A DNA stretch of 64,000 nucleotides from contig CM031604.1 in the NCBI GenBank assembly GCA_018398815.1, forward strand, positions 61,817,968-61,881,967, written 5' to 3'. Shown here piece by piece: positions 32,305-44,160 of the stretch. Below the pieces are notes generated by a model. That model saw only the letters and a program-made list of their open reading frames with translations, had not been told where the DNA came from and did not search any database. The position numbers and the translations under genes are program-made. The stretch is from Conus ventricosus. Its lineage: Eukaryota; Mollusca; Gastropoda; Neogastropoda; Conidae. Each line of letters starts with the position of its first letter. Position 1 is the stretch's first letter.

Positions 32305-35300
32305 CCCTTTTTGTGTTGTTTTATTGATGTAGGTCAGTCACTTGCTCAATTTGATAATCAAACTTCTCATGGACAGGGTTTGTTTCCCCCCTCCTTTAAT
32401 TTTGTCACTGCTGTAACCTGATGAGCAGCCTTTATTAAACTAAAAATCAGGGGAAAAAAAAAAAAAGATGAAAAAAAGAATTGAGTAAAGTCTGCACCGA
32501 CATCACGAGTTTAAAATATGGTGGCGCAAGAATGAAGCATCGCTTCATAACGACTTTCAGTTGAAGCCCAGAATGAAAGCTTTGAGCAGTCCATGTCTCC
32601 CCACACCCCACCCCTTACAAACCTCACCTAACCCACCCCTTCCAAATCACAATCACTTAAAAATAAATCTATTTTGTCCCCCCCCCCCCTCCCCCAACCC
32701 CACCCGCCTGCCATAGAAATGGAAAAGCCAGCCAGTATCTCCTTCCATTCAATAACGGAATGTTGATGGGAAACAGGTTCCCGTGTTGTACAGTGGGTCA
32801 ATGAAAGAGGAACACACACTTATGTCCACCAGATATGTGAAGTCAACAGTCAACAGCATCATCAGCAGCCAACAAATCATACAACACCATCAAGCTGCTG
32901 CAAAAGGCCCTACAGCAGTAAAGCAGAAAAAAACAACCACAGTGGAAGAAATAAAACGACAGGCAAGAAGAACAGAACAGAAAGAGATCACCATCGCATA
33001 CACATTTGCATCTGATTTGCCCTGAATTACTGCGACTTCTTTTGTCACAAGCCGACACCTGTATTTGTTGGCAGTCACATGTTAAAGTCTGAAACATGTG
33101 CTGCAGTTTTTCTCTTAAAAAAGAAAAGAACTAATAAGCCACCAACCCACCCCCTCCCCAGGCCTTTATTTCAAAATCTTTCTTACACACCACTGAAAAG
33201 AAACTCTCTGTTCTGCGACAATAGACTTCTTCTGCAACCCAACTATTTACTTTTTTGAATATCTTTTCATCCCACTTTTTTTACACACTGTAATGTTGTT
33301 ATTCAACCATCTGCTCACTAAATTTTCATTGTATGGAACCAGATCAAAATGTACTAATTATCATTTGTCGCTTCATCAGATCTGCTCCCAACTGACAATT
33401 ATTTGTGCAGCTATGAGCGACCAGCTCATGTATTATTTATTTCAGGAATTTTAAGTGTGTATTAGCATGTATTAGCCATTTGCATGTATAAAAGCATGTG
33501 TATGCAAACATATGCAAAATGTGAGAAAATGCTTGTTGCAATAGATTATGCATTCATAATTGTATCCTTCCTCAAAGTAATAAAAACTAGTGTGCCTAAC
33601 TACTTAAAAATTTTTTTTTAACATAATTATATACTGTAACAAAGTATAACATAATTCACCAGATATGTTAAAGCAAAACATTCTTATCTTGAGAACAGAA
33701 GCAACAGGAGTAATACAGTTAATACAAATCTACAAAGACATGAAAATACAAAATCAAAAGAAATGTGTCAGTTTTTTCTTTAAAAAAACAAACAAAAGTA
33801 TTAGATTGAATAAAAAGGATGGAACAGTTACGTCAAAGATCACATAACACAAGGAAAAAAATGGTGTTTAGGATTCAATTAAAAAAAAGTAGAACATACA
33901 ACAAGAAGTAAAGTATTCAAATGCACTTGATGGCAACATCTAATGCTGAAAAAGGAAAATCACAACCTTCTATCTCACATATAAAAGAAATGAAACAATA
34001 TTACATTTCAATCTACTTAGAAACATTTTCTGAATGATCAAAACAGACTTTGAGCAAAAGGTTTGTGAACACAACAGAAAATAATCCACGCTATAGATTA
34101 ATCCTCATTCATCACATCATCCTTTAATTCTTTTGTTGTGATATGTTCACTTATGGACACAATGTGTTTATAAACATAACTGTCCAAAGCAACTTGAGTC
34201 TGGTATTTTCATCTTTCAGTTCCATTTTCCTCTTTAAAGGCATTTCAAGAACACCACACTGTTTTTATCCAGCCCTGCCCAAAGGGAAACTGTAGTGTTT
34301 GCTCTAAAAAGAGAGCACATCTATTTCATTAATAACACAGATGATAGAAGCCTTAATAAAGATAATGAAACCTCGCTAACAACCTCTCCTCTATGTGTTC
34401 ATGATACCTTTTTTTTAAACACTATTTCTAATGACTTTATCTTTTACCAGCTTTAACTACCACTGATCAAGGCTCTATGCTTTCAAATATTTGGCTCATT
34501 TGTTTTCCCTTTCTCATATCAAACTTGTTGCTCACTTCGCTTCATGTCTGTCATCCATCAAAAACAATTCAGCTTGATTTGTGTCTGGTTCTGGGAATGA
34601 GTTTGATCTGGTTCCTGCACGGAACATTACAAGATGGAACTGAACACATTTTCACTCTGCAACAATGTACACATCAACAATCAAGCTCAAAACAGACAAA
34701 TATTGACCAGTACTTTTGCTGTCCATCTTTCCTTTAAATAATCGAAAAATGTGAAGCAGCAGCTTGCCATAAAATTGCCTTTCTGACACCGTAGCCTTTG
34801 TGTCTATTTGATTGTCTGTTCTGATTGTCAGCTTCGAACACATTCAATCTCAACACACACCTTCGCCCATTGTTCATGAATCTGTAACTTCACCTCTCCT
34901 CTCCCCTCCACACCCTCCTGAATCAATGTTCCAACAATACGACTTAGCTTAATGCTTTCATGTGCACAAACAATTTAAATTTGACTATAACATACACAAC
35001 AGTCTTCTAGGCCCTAATCTCTGGTTGGTTTATACACACTGTACATGCCCTTTCCACAAAACTTTCTCCCTGTAACAACAAACATTTTCTCCCATTTTCT
35101 GGGTTGCTTATAAGTTTTTAATCACAAAAAGAGGTAAGACCAGTCGTCCGTTCATATTTGTTACCCCTCCAACAAAAATATTTTCCTTGAAAAACAAAAC
35201 ATTTTGCTCTGTTAACTGAATGAAGCCAAAATTTACTTTACAATTTATTTTCTAAGCCATCCAAAGAGGGTGATGCTCCACCATTCATACTGACATGGAA

Positions 35301-35523
35301 CTTGGAAGACCTGAGTGGGGGCTCTGGGTACAGACTTGACTAACAAGGATTTCAAGCTATGATGACTAAGAGAAGAATGGTAGTAAAGCACTATTAAGAT
35401 GAAAGTCAGCAAAAGCAGAATGTTGAGGACCTTTGAGGAGGTGAGAGACGAAGCGTATTTTCATAAACACAGCGAGCAGACCCAACACTGTCTTTACATC
35501 ACTCAGTATGTATCAACAGGTGT

Positions 35524-35526
<3 letters not shown>
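32304..35526. other. Non-coding intergenic sequence
   Basis: A/T-rich with a C10 run at ~32680. No domain, tRNA or repeat family recognised. Open frames are short and unsupported. Confidence 0.5.
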
Positions 35527-35574
<48 letters not shown>

Positions 35575-35785
35575 TGGGGTGTATGTGTGTGTTTGTGTGT
35601 GCGCACGTGAGTGTGTGTGCGTGTAATGTCTCAGAGAAGGAGACAAAGCATTGGAGAAGGGACACAAAAAAGAGGGGAAAAAAAAACAAAAGAAAAAGGA
35701 AAATGAGGAGGAGGAAAAAGAAGAAGAGGAAAAAGAAAAAGAAGAAAAGCATGAAGAAAGGGAGGACGAGAGACAGAAAAAATAA
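35527..35785 (+). repeat. (GT)n then long purine-rich tract
   Basis: (GT)n with variants at 35527-35622, then GGAGACAAAG...GAAGAAAAG purine-rich sequence (about 35635-35785) with very few pyrimidines. Confidence 0.85.
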
Positions 35786-36217
35786 TTGATGACCAATTGG
35801 AATCCTTTCAATTCACAGCCACAGTGAGAGTCTTCTTACTGGTGTCTTTGATCATTTGTACTATGGGACTGTGTACTTTTAACACTGGAAATAGAACAAA
35901 GTTTATACGCATAAAAGAGAAACAGACTGGTGACACTTTGCTGAGGCATTGTCTAGCCAAAATTTACTGTAATTCAAACCAGAAAACATCTATAATATCA
36001 CTCTAACTTTCACATTTTAAGGATGGAAAGGTTTGTTTAGTCCCTTTGTTTTTATTGCCATGTTGGAGCTGTTCCCTTTTGTTCATTTCTGTTTTGCAAT
36101 TAAAATTCATTAAACTTCAAAATCTTTTGAGGAGCAACCAATGCAACCAAAAAGCTAACCCTGTTGCTGTTTGTGCTAGTGCTTGAGCCAATGGCAACAC
36201 ACAAAAAACAGAATGTC
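35786..36217. other. Non-coding spacer
   Basis: Nothing recognisable. Confidence 0.4.
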
Positions 36218-36365
36218 ATCATCTCACGACATTAAATTTTAGCCACTGTCACAATATCTAACAGACTGTCATTTTCTCATGACATGAAATTTTAGCCACT
36301 GTTACAATATCTAACAGACTGTCATTATCTCATGACATGAAATTTTAGCCACAGATAACAAAAAA
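36218..36365 (+). repeat. 53-bp tandem repeat (type 1), ~2.8 copies
   Basis: Unit begins GACATGAAATTTTAGCCACT and ends CTGTCATTATCTCAT. Copies are nearly identical. Confidence 0.85.
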
Positions 36366-36589
36366 TCTAAAAGACTTACTGGCACATAAACTGACCAGAG
36401 CATACAACCTATAATTATTCGAAGTTTATTATGTTCACTTTTAACATGTTTCAACAGAGTTTTCAAGAGTGTTACTTGTAAATTTCTGCAATTCTTTACA
36501 CTGTGTTCCTAATTTCAGAGAGAAAAAAAAGGTACAAGTGCTTACCTTAGAATATGACTATTGTCTATCAGCAAATGCTCTGTGTAAAA

Positions 36590-36795
36590 GAGGACTGCTC
36601 CACCAAAATAATGTTCCTTTCATCATATACACACTCTGTGCAAAGGACTGTTCCACCAAAATAATGTTCCTTTCATCATATACACATTCTGTGCAAAGGA
36701 CTGTTCCACCAAAATAATGTTCCTTTCATCATATACACACTCTGTGCAAAGGACTGTTCCACCAAAATAATGTTCCTTTCATCATATACACATTC
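36590..36795 (+). repeat. 53-bp tandem repeat (type 2), ~4 copies
   Basis: Unit contains TGTGCAAAGGACTGTTCCAC then CAAAATAATGTTCCTTTCAT and CATATACACA. It is unrelated in sequence to the 53-bp repeat 230 bp upstream. Confidence 0.9.
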
Positions 36796-36956
36796 AGTGT
36801 CGGATCCCTCACCATTCACATGTTCCATCACCTGTCCAAATGACATCTCGCCTTAGTTTTATCATCTTGTTTCGAGCAACCTCTGACCTATCTCAAACCA
36901 ACACTATAAGAGAGGGAGCTACACTGTTTTCTGTCGAACTTATGGCCTATGTAGGT

Positions 36957-37365
36957 ACCCATAGCTGCCAACCTTTTGGAGTCAAAATGTGGGCACCAGG
37001 GAACGGAGTAGGTGGATGGGGTGAAGAGGGAGCAGTCTGGCTTTTGACTGAAAGCATTTCTAACCCACTAGTGTTTCAGACAACAACTATAGGGTTGAAG
37101 AAGAAATGCATATTCTGTGTATATAACTGCCAACAACCATATATCATCTGGACTATACTTTGCAATAGTTTATCATACCTCTTCAAAAATGACCCCCTAA
37201 GCCATACATTTTAGAACAAATCGAGAAATTCTGGATTTCTTTTCTTTTCTTGTGTTTTTTATTTAATAAAAAAAAAACAACTACTATATATGAGATTTGG
37301 GGGGAACACTTCTAAATTAGGTAAATTCCAGAAAAAAATGGATGGGCTGGCAGCAATCCTATGGA
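36957..37365. mobile_element. Possible MITE with CATAG...GCTGCCA ends
   Basis: The left end reads CCCATAGCTGCCAACC and the right end GGCTGGCAGCAATCCTATGG, so the outermost ~14 bp are imperfect inverted repeats around ~400 bp of non-coding sequence. No target duplication was established. Confidence 0.35.
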
Positions 37366-37699
37366 CAGAAGCTCCTGTGTACATATAAACAAAATGAACA
37401 CACAAACAAACAAGACAAAAAAAGAAGAAAAAAAAGGTCCTGCAGGAGTTGCAACTTTGACATACATGTTTTCACAGCAGGGTGTAGAAGTTTAATCTTT
37501 GGGACACTGCCATGAAGTCCAGTTGTTCTAGTGGCATTGGTAAGCCTATGTAGTGGACCTCTCAATATAAACCGTTTGAAATCCTTGGGAGGGTGGAAAG
37601 GTCCGCCACTGAGCTGAGTCTAATTTGGGATTTTATCTACAACAGACAAAGAGAAAAACATTCCAGAAAAAAAGTCTTGAAAAGGAAGGAGCTTGGTTC
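37366..37699. other. Non-coding spacer
   Basis: Nothing recognisable. Confidence 0.4.
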
Positions 37700-38790
37700 A
37701 CTTACAAGGCCTTTGCTGAGAGGTTTCTCTGTAACCCTCTCTGTCAGCCTCTTCTCCTTTGAGGATGAATGTTTCAAACTGACTTCTCTCTTTTCCTTCC
37801 ACTTCAAAGTTTGAAACTGTCAGTTTCAATAATGGCATGTCGTCAAAACCATGTTCATGACTTAAGGTGAAGAGTTTGAGCTATGTATCTCTCTGCATTT
37901 CATAAGCTGGTTTCAAATCATAATCTCTCTCTAAACCTTCCTTCCTCAGTGGATGAAGGTTTCAAACAGTCACCCCTCTCTCTCAACCTCCCTTTCTTAT
38001 TAGTTAAACAAACATTCTTAACAATGTATCTCTCTTTCTCCCAACCTCCCTTCCTCATAAGATGAAGCTTTAAAACTGTCAACTCTCTATTTCTGTACTT
38101 CCTTTCCCAACAAAATGAATGTTTCAAACCGTGCTTGTTTTCTCCCAACCTCCCTTCCTCACTATAATAGGTTTCAAAGTCTGAATCTCCTTCTTTCTCT
38201 TTCTCTCAATCTTCAATCACCATGAGCAGGTTTGAAAATGTGTATATCCCTCCATCATCCTACCACTGACAGCCCTGATGTGGCCCTTTGCGGTCGGCTG
38301 GGCTATAAGCAACATTATCTTATCTTATCTTATCCTACCATTGTCCCTTTCTCACACCATGAAGATGTCAAACTGTGCATCTCTCTCTCTCTCAAACTCC
38401 CTTCCTCATAAGATGATTTCAAATTTGCGTAACTTTCTCTCTCAACCTCTTTTCCTCACAAGATGAAGGTTAGACTGTGCATTTCTCTCTCTTAGCCTGC
38501 CCTCCTGTAATGATAGCTCCAAACAGTACATCTGTCTCTCAACCTTCCTCCCGCACATGAGGATTTCAATCTGAACATCCTTCTCTCAACATACCTTCCT
38601 CACAAGATGAAGATTTCAAACGACACATCTTTCTTGAAATTTCCCTTCCACACAAAATAGTTTCAAAGCGTGCATCTCTCTCTCAACTTCCACTCCTAAC
38701 AATATGGTTTCAAAATATGCATCTCTATTTCAACTTCTATTCTTCATAAGATGTGTCGAACTGCGCATCTCTCTCTCTCTCTCTCTGTCT
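37700..38790 (+). repeat. Degenerate CT-rich minisatellite
   Basis: Repeats of ~45-60 bp with the shared block TCTCTCTCAACCTCCCTTCC then TCA-AAGATGAAGGTTTCAAA. The repeats are strongly diverged and of variable length. The array is interrupted by a SINE copy at 38240-38337. Confidence 0.75.
38240..38337 (+). mobile_element. SINE 3' part with (TTATC)n tail
   Basis: Reads ATCCCTCCATCATCCTACCA, CTGACAGCCCTGATGTGGCC, CGGTCGGCTGGGCTATAAGC, AACATTATCTTATC. It is nearly identical, in inverse orientation, to 63111-63215. Confidence 0.8.
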
Positions 38791-39506
38791 TTATACCTCA
38801 CATATACAAGTGTTTCTGTTTGTGCCAGCTTAAGCAATAGAACAAAATATACACCATCATACAAACTGATATAGTCCTGCTTCACAATGGACAAAAGGAC
38901 TAAAATAAAAACCAGAACAACCTCCCTCCCTCCCCCTCCAAAACAATTTCATCATTTCTTACTTTTCTCCATCCATATTTTGTAGTCGTGTTTTCAGTAC
39001 TGTACAAAACGCTTTCGTTTTGTTGTTGTTGTAGTTGTTGTTGCGTTAGGGTTTTTTTCGGTTTCATTCTGCGAGACTGCATACTCCCTGTGAAACAGGA
39101 AGAAGCGTTCACAACACACAGACATCAGATCTCCACATCACGCCACACAGCCAGCCGTCGCTGACTGCTTTGGGAGACAGTTGGACTTGTGATTTTTCTT
39201 CCCTGCAATGATGAAAACACCACAGTACCGTAAGTGATATTCTGGGGTAGACCTCTATACCACGAGCAGAATAACACAACCACGCCAGGTTATACTGACA
39301 AGTCATCACCCAGGACACAAAAGTCAACTTTACAAAGGCGTTAACGAATGGTTCTGTTCATAGACAGAATTTGACAGTTCTTGTACGCTGTCAGTGAAAG
39401 GTTTTAACATAACACTTGCACATTAACACCCTTTTCATAATCTCCATCAACCCCATTCTCTCCCCCCTTCCCCAATCTCCCCTCCCCCTCACACACTTAC
39501 TTTTTT

Positions 39507-39507
<1 letters not shown>
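38791..39507. other. Non-coding spacer
   Basis: Nothing recognisable beyond a short (GTT)n near 39020. Confidence 0.4.

Positions 39508-39539
<32 letters not shown>
39508..39539 (+). repeat. Poly-C run, ~31 nt
   Basis: About 31 consecutive C. The exact length cannot be trusted in any sequencing technology. Confidence 0.9.
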
Positions 39540-39543
<4 letters not shown>

Positions 39544-39616
39544 TCTATGCTCAGTCTTTTTCCAACAGAGGAAGTCTTTGCCTACACTCACCTTCACCGC
39601 TGCTTATTTGTTCCAG

Positions 39617-39622
39617 AAAGAG

Positions 39623-39655
<33 letters not shown>

Positions 39656-39663
39656 GGGAGAGA
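39617..39663. repeat. Interrupted (GA)n
   Basis: GA microsatellite with AA and GG interruptions. Confidence 0.9.
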
Positions 39664-40335
39664 GGTGTATATAAAAAAAACAACAACTAGGAAATATGTT
39701 AATCAAAATAGGGTTTCTAAAGAAATCTAAATTTATCAGCATTTCAAAAATGTTATTTAGTACATGTGTAGTCTGAGGACTTCATAGTGATAATATCAGC
39801 ACCCGGAAATACAACTGCTGTAACTCCATTTCTTTTGCATTTTTGACATTTTTAGTACACTATAAGACTAACAGTGGGCAAAGAGGTATAACGTAGCCAA
39901 GTCCAAATCACATTATCCTAAAAATAAACATACTGTAATCAAAATACTTGTACCGTAACACCGGCTCACAGTATACCTTGTGGGGATAGTTAATATTTTT
40001 TCGCCTCCTGTAAAATTTGATGTTCAGACTTGCGGCAGTTGTATTTATGGGCAGCGATATTTATCAACATTTTCATTTTGACAATGAATATTTTCACATT
40101 CATTCAACTCTTTTTCTTTCAGTAGCTTTCTGGAAAAAAACGCTTTGCGGAATATGGCCACATGAAAATGTTAAAGTCTGGCACATTGTCTTTGTGTTAG
40201 TCATCGTCTTCTTCTCAATAACAAAGGAGCAAAATAATATCCCTTTTTTGTGCTCTTTCTCTCTCCCATTTTTCAAGAAACACAATATACAAAGAGTACA
40301 TATCCATATATATATACATTTGAGATTTGGCGTCA
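39664..40335. other. Non-coding spacer
   Basis: Nothing recognisable. Short (TA)n-like sequence near 40305-40316 lies just outside the foldback arm. Confidence 0.4.
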
Positions 40336-40342
40336 TATACTT

Positions 40343-40500
40343 TACCATGTCAGACCATTGCATTCCACGGCAGTTAGTTAGCTCTGCAGGCCGAGATTTT
40401 TTGTGGCTAATGCAGTAATAAGACCATCACATGACGTCCACACTACTTCCGCCAGGCAAGAAACCGGTGTAAACTTCCTGTTCCTCATTCAACCTCGGCC
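40343..40500 (+). repeat. Foldback left arm
   Basis: Reverse complement of 41432-41593 with a handful of substitutions and 1-bp indels. Confidence 0.85.
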
Positions 40501-41431
40501 TCCTGCCTAACAAGGACAGGTTTTTGCTCTGTCTCGCCTATACTTCTTTTTTTTTTGTAGAGATTGCTTGTGTGCTTGCCCTCTTTACTTGCTCTGTTGT
40601 GGCTTCGTTCGACCATGGCACCATTGCCGCGTGAGGCTTATGGATGGCATTTTATTTCATTTTATTTAATTTTATTCACGCTCTAGGCCGGCTCACGACT
40701 TCTCCTTCACCCCATTGTTCTCCATTCGTCCCTTACTCGCCGGGTTTGGGAACGCGTCACCCTTGTAGTAACGCGTCATCCACTCTCTCGTTATTTTCTT
40801 CCCCATTTCCACCGATTTCCATCGATCTCGGCGCGTTGTTTATTCCTATAGCCATCTCGGTCATTCACATCAACGATCGATCTTCGTCGGTCGCTCGAGC
40901 CTCCATCTTTATTCTCGCCATTTCGGCCGACCCCTGCGTGGTCGTCCTCGGTCTTCGTACCGCTTCACTGCTGTGGAGGTTTTCCTCCTCTATTATTATC
41001 TCCTTCTTTTCCTTGCATCACTACTCCTGATCGTCTTCTTCGATCGCTTGTCTAGTACGGTTGATCGGGTTTGTACCCACATTGCTACCATCAAATTAGG
41101 ATGGCGGACGTGTTTTTAAGAAAGAAGAGGAAGAAGAAGAAGAGTTCACCTTTCTATCTCCCGTCAATCATTTAAGCCAATAACAAACATTTGTTATCCT
41201 AACATTCCCTCTACAGAGTCTCCTTTCGGCCCTTCGTATACCTTCAGTGCGTCAGTCGATTTTACTGGAGGAGGACACGCAGAACACGGGTTGCTATGGT
41301 CTGACATGGTAAGTATATTAGCCAAACAGGGAGTATAACACAAACTCGCCATTTTGGCGTCATACTGTCAGACTCTAATGCCCACCCTACCTTCCCCGCT
41401 AGCGCTATGGTTCTCGGGGTTACCTTGCGCA

Positions 41432-41593
41432 TAGGCCTCGTTGAATGAGAAACAGGAAGTTTACACCGGTTTCTTGCCTGGCGGAAGTAGTATGGACGTC
41501 ACGTGATGGTCTTATTACTGCATTAGCCACAAAAAATCTCGGCCTGCAGAGCTAACTAACTGCCGTGGAATGCTATGGTCTGACATGGTAAGT
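41432..41593 (-). repeat. Foldback right arm
   Basis: Reverse complement of 40343-40500. Confidence 0.85.
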
Positions 41594-41597
41594 ATAC

Positions 41598-42884
41598 TAG
41601 CCAAACAGGGAGTATAATACAAACTCCCCATTTCTGTTTCATATTGCTTTTCACACTCAACAGGTTTTCTACACAGCTGGAACTGTTCAACAGAAATAAA
41701 AATCTATCTCGTTTACAAACAATTTTCGCAACCATGAATTTCAATAAATAAATATTTCTGTCTCTAACTGATACACACCCAAATGGAATGAATCAAATCT
41801 CTCTGTGTCATTCTTATTCCCTTGACAGAGACCTCCATTAAATTTCCTAGACTACAAAAAAAAAAAAGTCAACAAACAATAAAACAAGGATTTTTTTTTT
41901 TCAATCAAGGACAAAAGATTGCCATTCCAACCACAGCAAACTTATCAACCAGTCAAATAAATACACATTCTCGTACACGCACATGAGATTCCATATACAC
42001 ATTTAAGGTAAAACCACACTTTGGCATTCAGCACATTTTGAGGCAGTGTTACAGTAGTGCCTGCCAATAATAACAATCCTGCTTACTTGTTCTCCGTTTT
42101 ACTATTATAGACCAGTTAACCTCACCAGACCCCATTTTGAGCTGTCACCAAACTGGGAGAAAAAAAAAGTACCATCATGAACAAGAAATAAAGACAATGT
42201 CTTTATAGTAATAGTGTGGCAGCTAAACCACTGACACCTCTTACAGCTATGCCACCCTAAGGTAAGAATACATTCTGTATTGAAAGAGGCCCGCAGCATC
42301 CCCAGTGGTACACTGACAATCTCTACAAATCCTTTAAACATTTCAACTTTTTACTGGGAATGGGTTTTTGCCTTGGTAAATTCTTATAGAAACAAAGGAA
42401 TTATATTACACAGTAAAAAGTCTTTAAAACGAACCTTTGGCAATCTTTGTTCGGAAGTTTTATAGTAGCAGACCTGCTGAGGAATTTTTCTTTTTTAACA
42501 AACAAGGTAATATGAAATCAATGCTCGACAAGTTGCAAATACATTCTAAGGTGAAAATACTATCATCCAAAATTCTAGGCAGTCACAGATCTAATTAGAG
42601 AAAATGTCCATTGTAATAAAGTTTGAACATGTATTGTCAATATCTAGTGACTTCATGCCAAGTTACCAGATTCATTACATTTTTTTGGTTGCAAACCCAC
42701 GAAAGGTGTTACACAATAATATGGGAATTACTCCTTTATCAATTCATTCAATCATTTACCTTTGCAGATTGAATTTATCAGTTTTTTAATTTTTCAATTC
42801 ATTAATTTATTCAATATATTTTCTGGGTTGTACTTACAAACTGCCAGCACTCTCTGTGACTTCTATTCCTTCTTGTGACCTAAA
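41598..42884. other. Non-coding spacer
   Basis: A/T-rich, no gene or repeat recognised. Confidence 0.45.
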
Positions 42885-44160
42885 TAATGGCTGCAGCTTA
42901 CTAACGGGTCTGTGTCTTGACATTAACGCTGCAGTTTACTTGTGGGTCTGTGTCTTGACATTGATAAACCCTGCAGTTTACTTGTGGGTATGCGTCTTGA
43001 CATTAACCCTGCAGTTTATTTGTGGGTCTGCGTCTCACATTAACCCTGCAGTTTACTTGTGGATCTGTCTTCATATTAACTCTGCAGTTTACTTGTGGAT
43101 CTGTGTTTTCACATTAACCCTGCAGTTTACTTGTATTTCTGTCTTCACATTAACCCTGCAGTTTACTTGTGGATCTGTGTCTTGACATTAACCCTGCAGT
43201 TTATTTGTGGGTCTGCATCTTCACATTAACCTGCAGTTTACTTGTGGATCTGTCGTCACATTAACCCAGCAGTTTATTTGTGGATCTGTGTCTTCACATT
43301 AACCTGCAGTTTACTTGTGGCTCTGTGTCTTCACATTAACCTGCAGTTTACTTGTGGGTCTGCATCTTCACATTAACCCTGCAGTTTACTTGTGGGTCTG
43401 CGTCTTCACATTAACCTGCAGTTTACTTGTGGGTCTGTGTCTTCACATTAACCCTGCAGTTTACTTGTGGATCTGCATCTTCACATTAACCTGCAGTTTA
43501 CTTGTGGATCTGTGTCTTCACATTAACCTGCAGTTTACTTGTGGATCTGCATCTTCACATTAACCTGCAGTTTACTTGTGGATCTGCGTCTTCACATTAA
43601 CCTGCAGTTTACTTGTGGGTCTGCATCTCCACATTAACCCTGCAGTTTACTTGTGGGTCTGCGTCTCCACATTAACCCTGCAATTTACTTGTGGGTCTGT
43701 GTCTTCACATTAACCTGCAGTTTACTTGTGGATCTGTGTCTTCACATTAACCTGCAGTTTACTTGTGGGTCTGTGTCTTCACATTAACCTGCAGTTTACT
43801 TGTGTGTCAGCGTCTTCACACTAAACCTGCAGTTTACTAGTGTGCATTTGTGTTCACATCAGTCTAGCAACTTATTTGTGGGTCTGCATCTTCATACTAG
43901 ACCTGTAGATTGATTGTGGGTCTACATCTTAACAGCAAATCTGCAGCACACAGAGCCTGCACTCTACTTATGGGTCCTGTGTCTTCACACTAAAACCTGC
44001 AGTGTGCTTGGGGAACTGTATCTTCACACTTACTTGTGAGTCTGTCTCTTCATATTAGACCAACTGCTTACTTGCCTCTTCACACTAGACCTGCAGCTAA
44101 TCTGTGGGTGTGAGTCTTCACATTAGACTTGCAGCCTTCTTATGGATTTCTATCTTCTAA
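42885..44160 (+). repeat. 36-38-bp minisatellite with CTGCAG
   Basis: Units read TTAACCCTGCAGTTTACTTG then TGGGTCTGTGTCTTCACA. About 24 good copies span 42900-43850, with CCC/CC length variants and G/A and T/C variants. Copies after 43850 are increasingly diverged. Most units carry a PstI site. Open frames of 82-109 codons are repeat translation. Confidence 0.95.

Larger units (their letters stand above)
40336..41597. mobile_element. Foldback element with ~155-bp inverted arms
   Basis: Left arm 40343-40500 and right arm 41432-41593 are reverse complements at roughly 95% or better. They share, for example, GGAAGTTTACACCGGTTTCT and AAAAAATCTCGGCCTGCAGA read inward from the right arm. The ~930-bp interior is GC-richer and has no transposase homology. 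The arm-terminal sequence CTATGGTCTGACATGGTAAG occurs a third time inside the element at 41296-41315, followed by the same TAGCCAAACAGGGAGTATAA as after the right arm. This suggests nested insertion or partial duplication. Likely a non-autonomous DNA transposon or foldback. Confidence 0.8.

Noticed and set aside
21481..44160. CRISPR arrays
   Set aside because: The 29-, 38- and 53-bp direct repeats are contiguous with no unique spacers, and the genome is animal.
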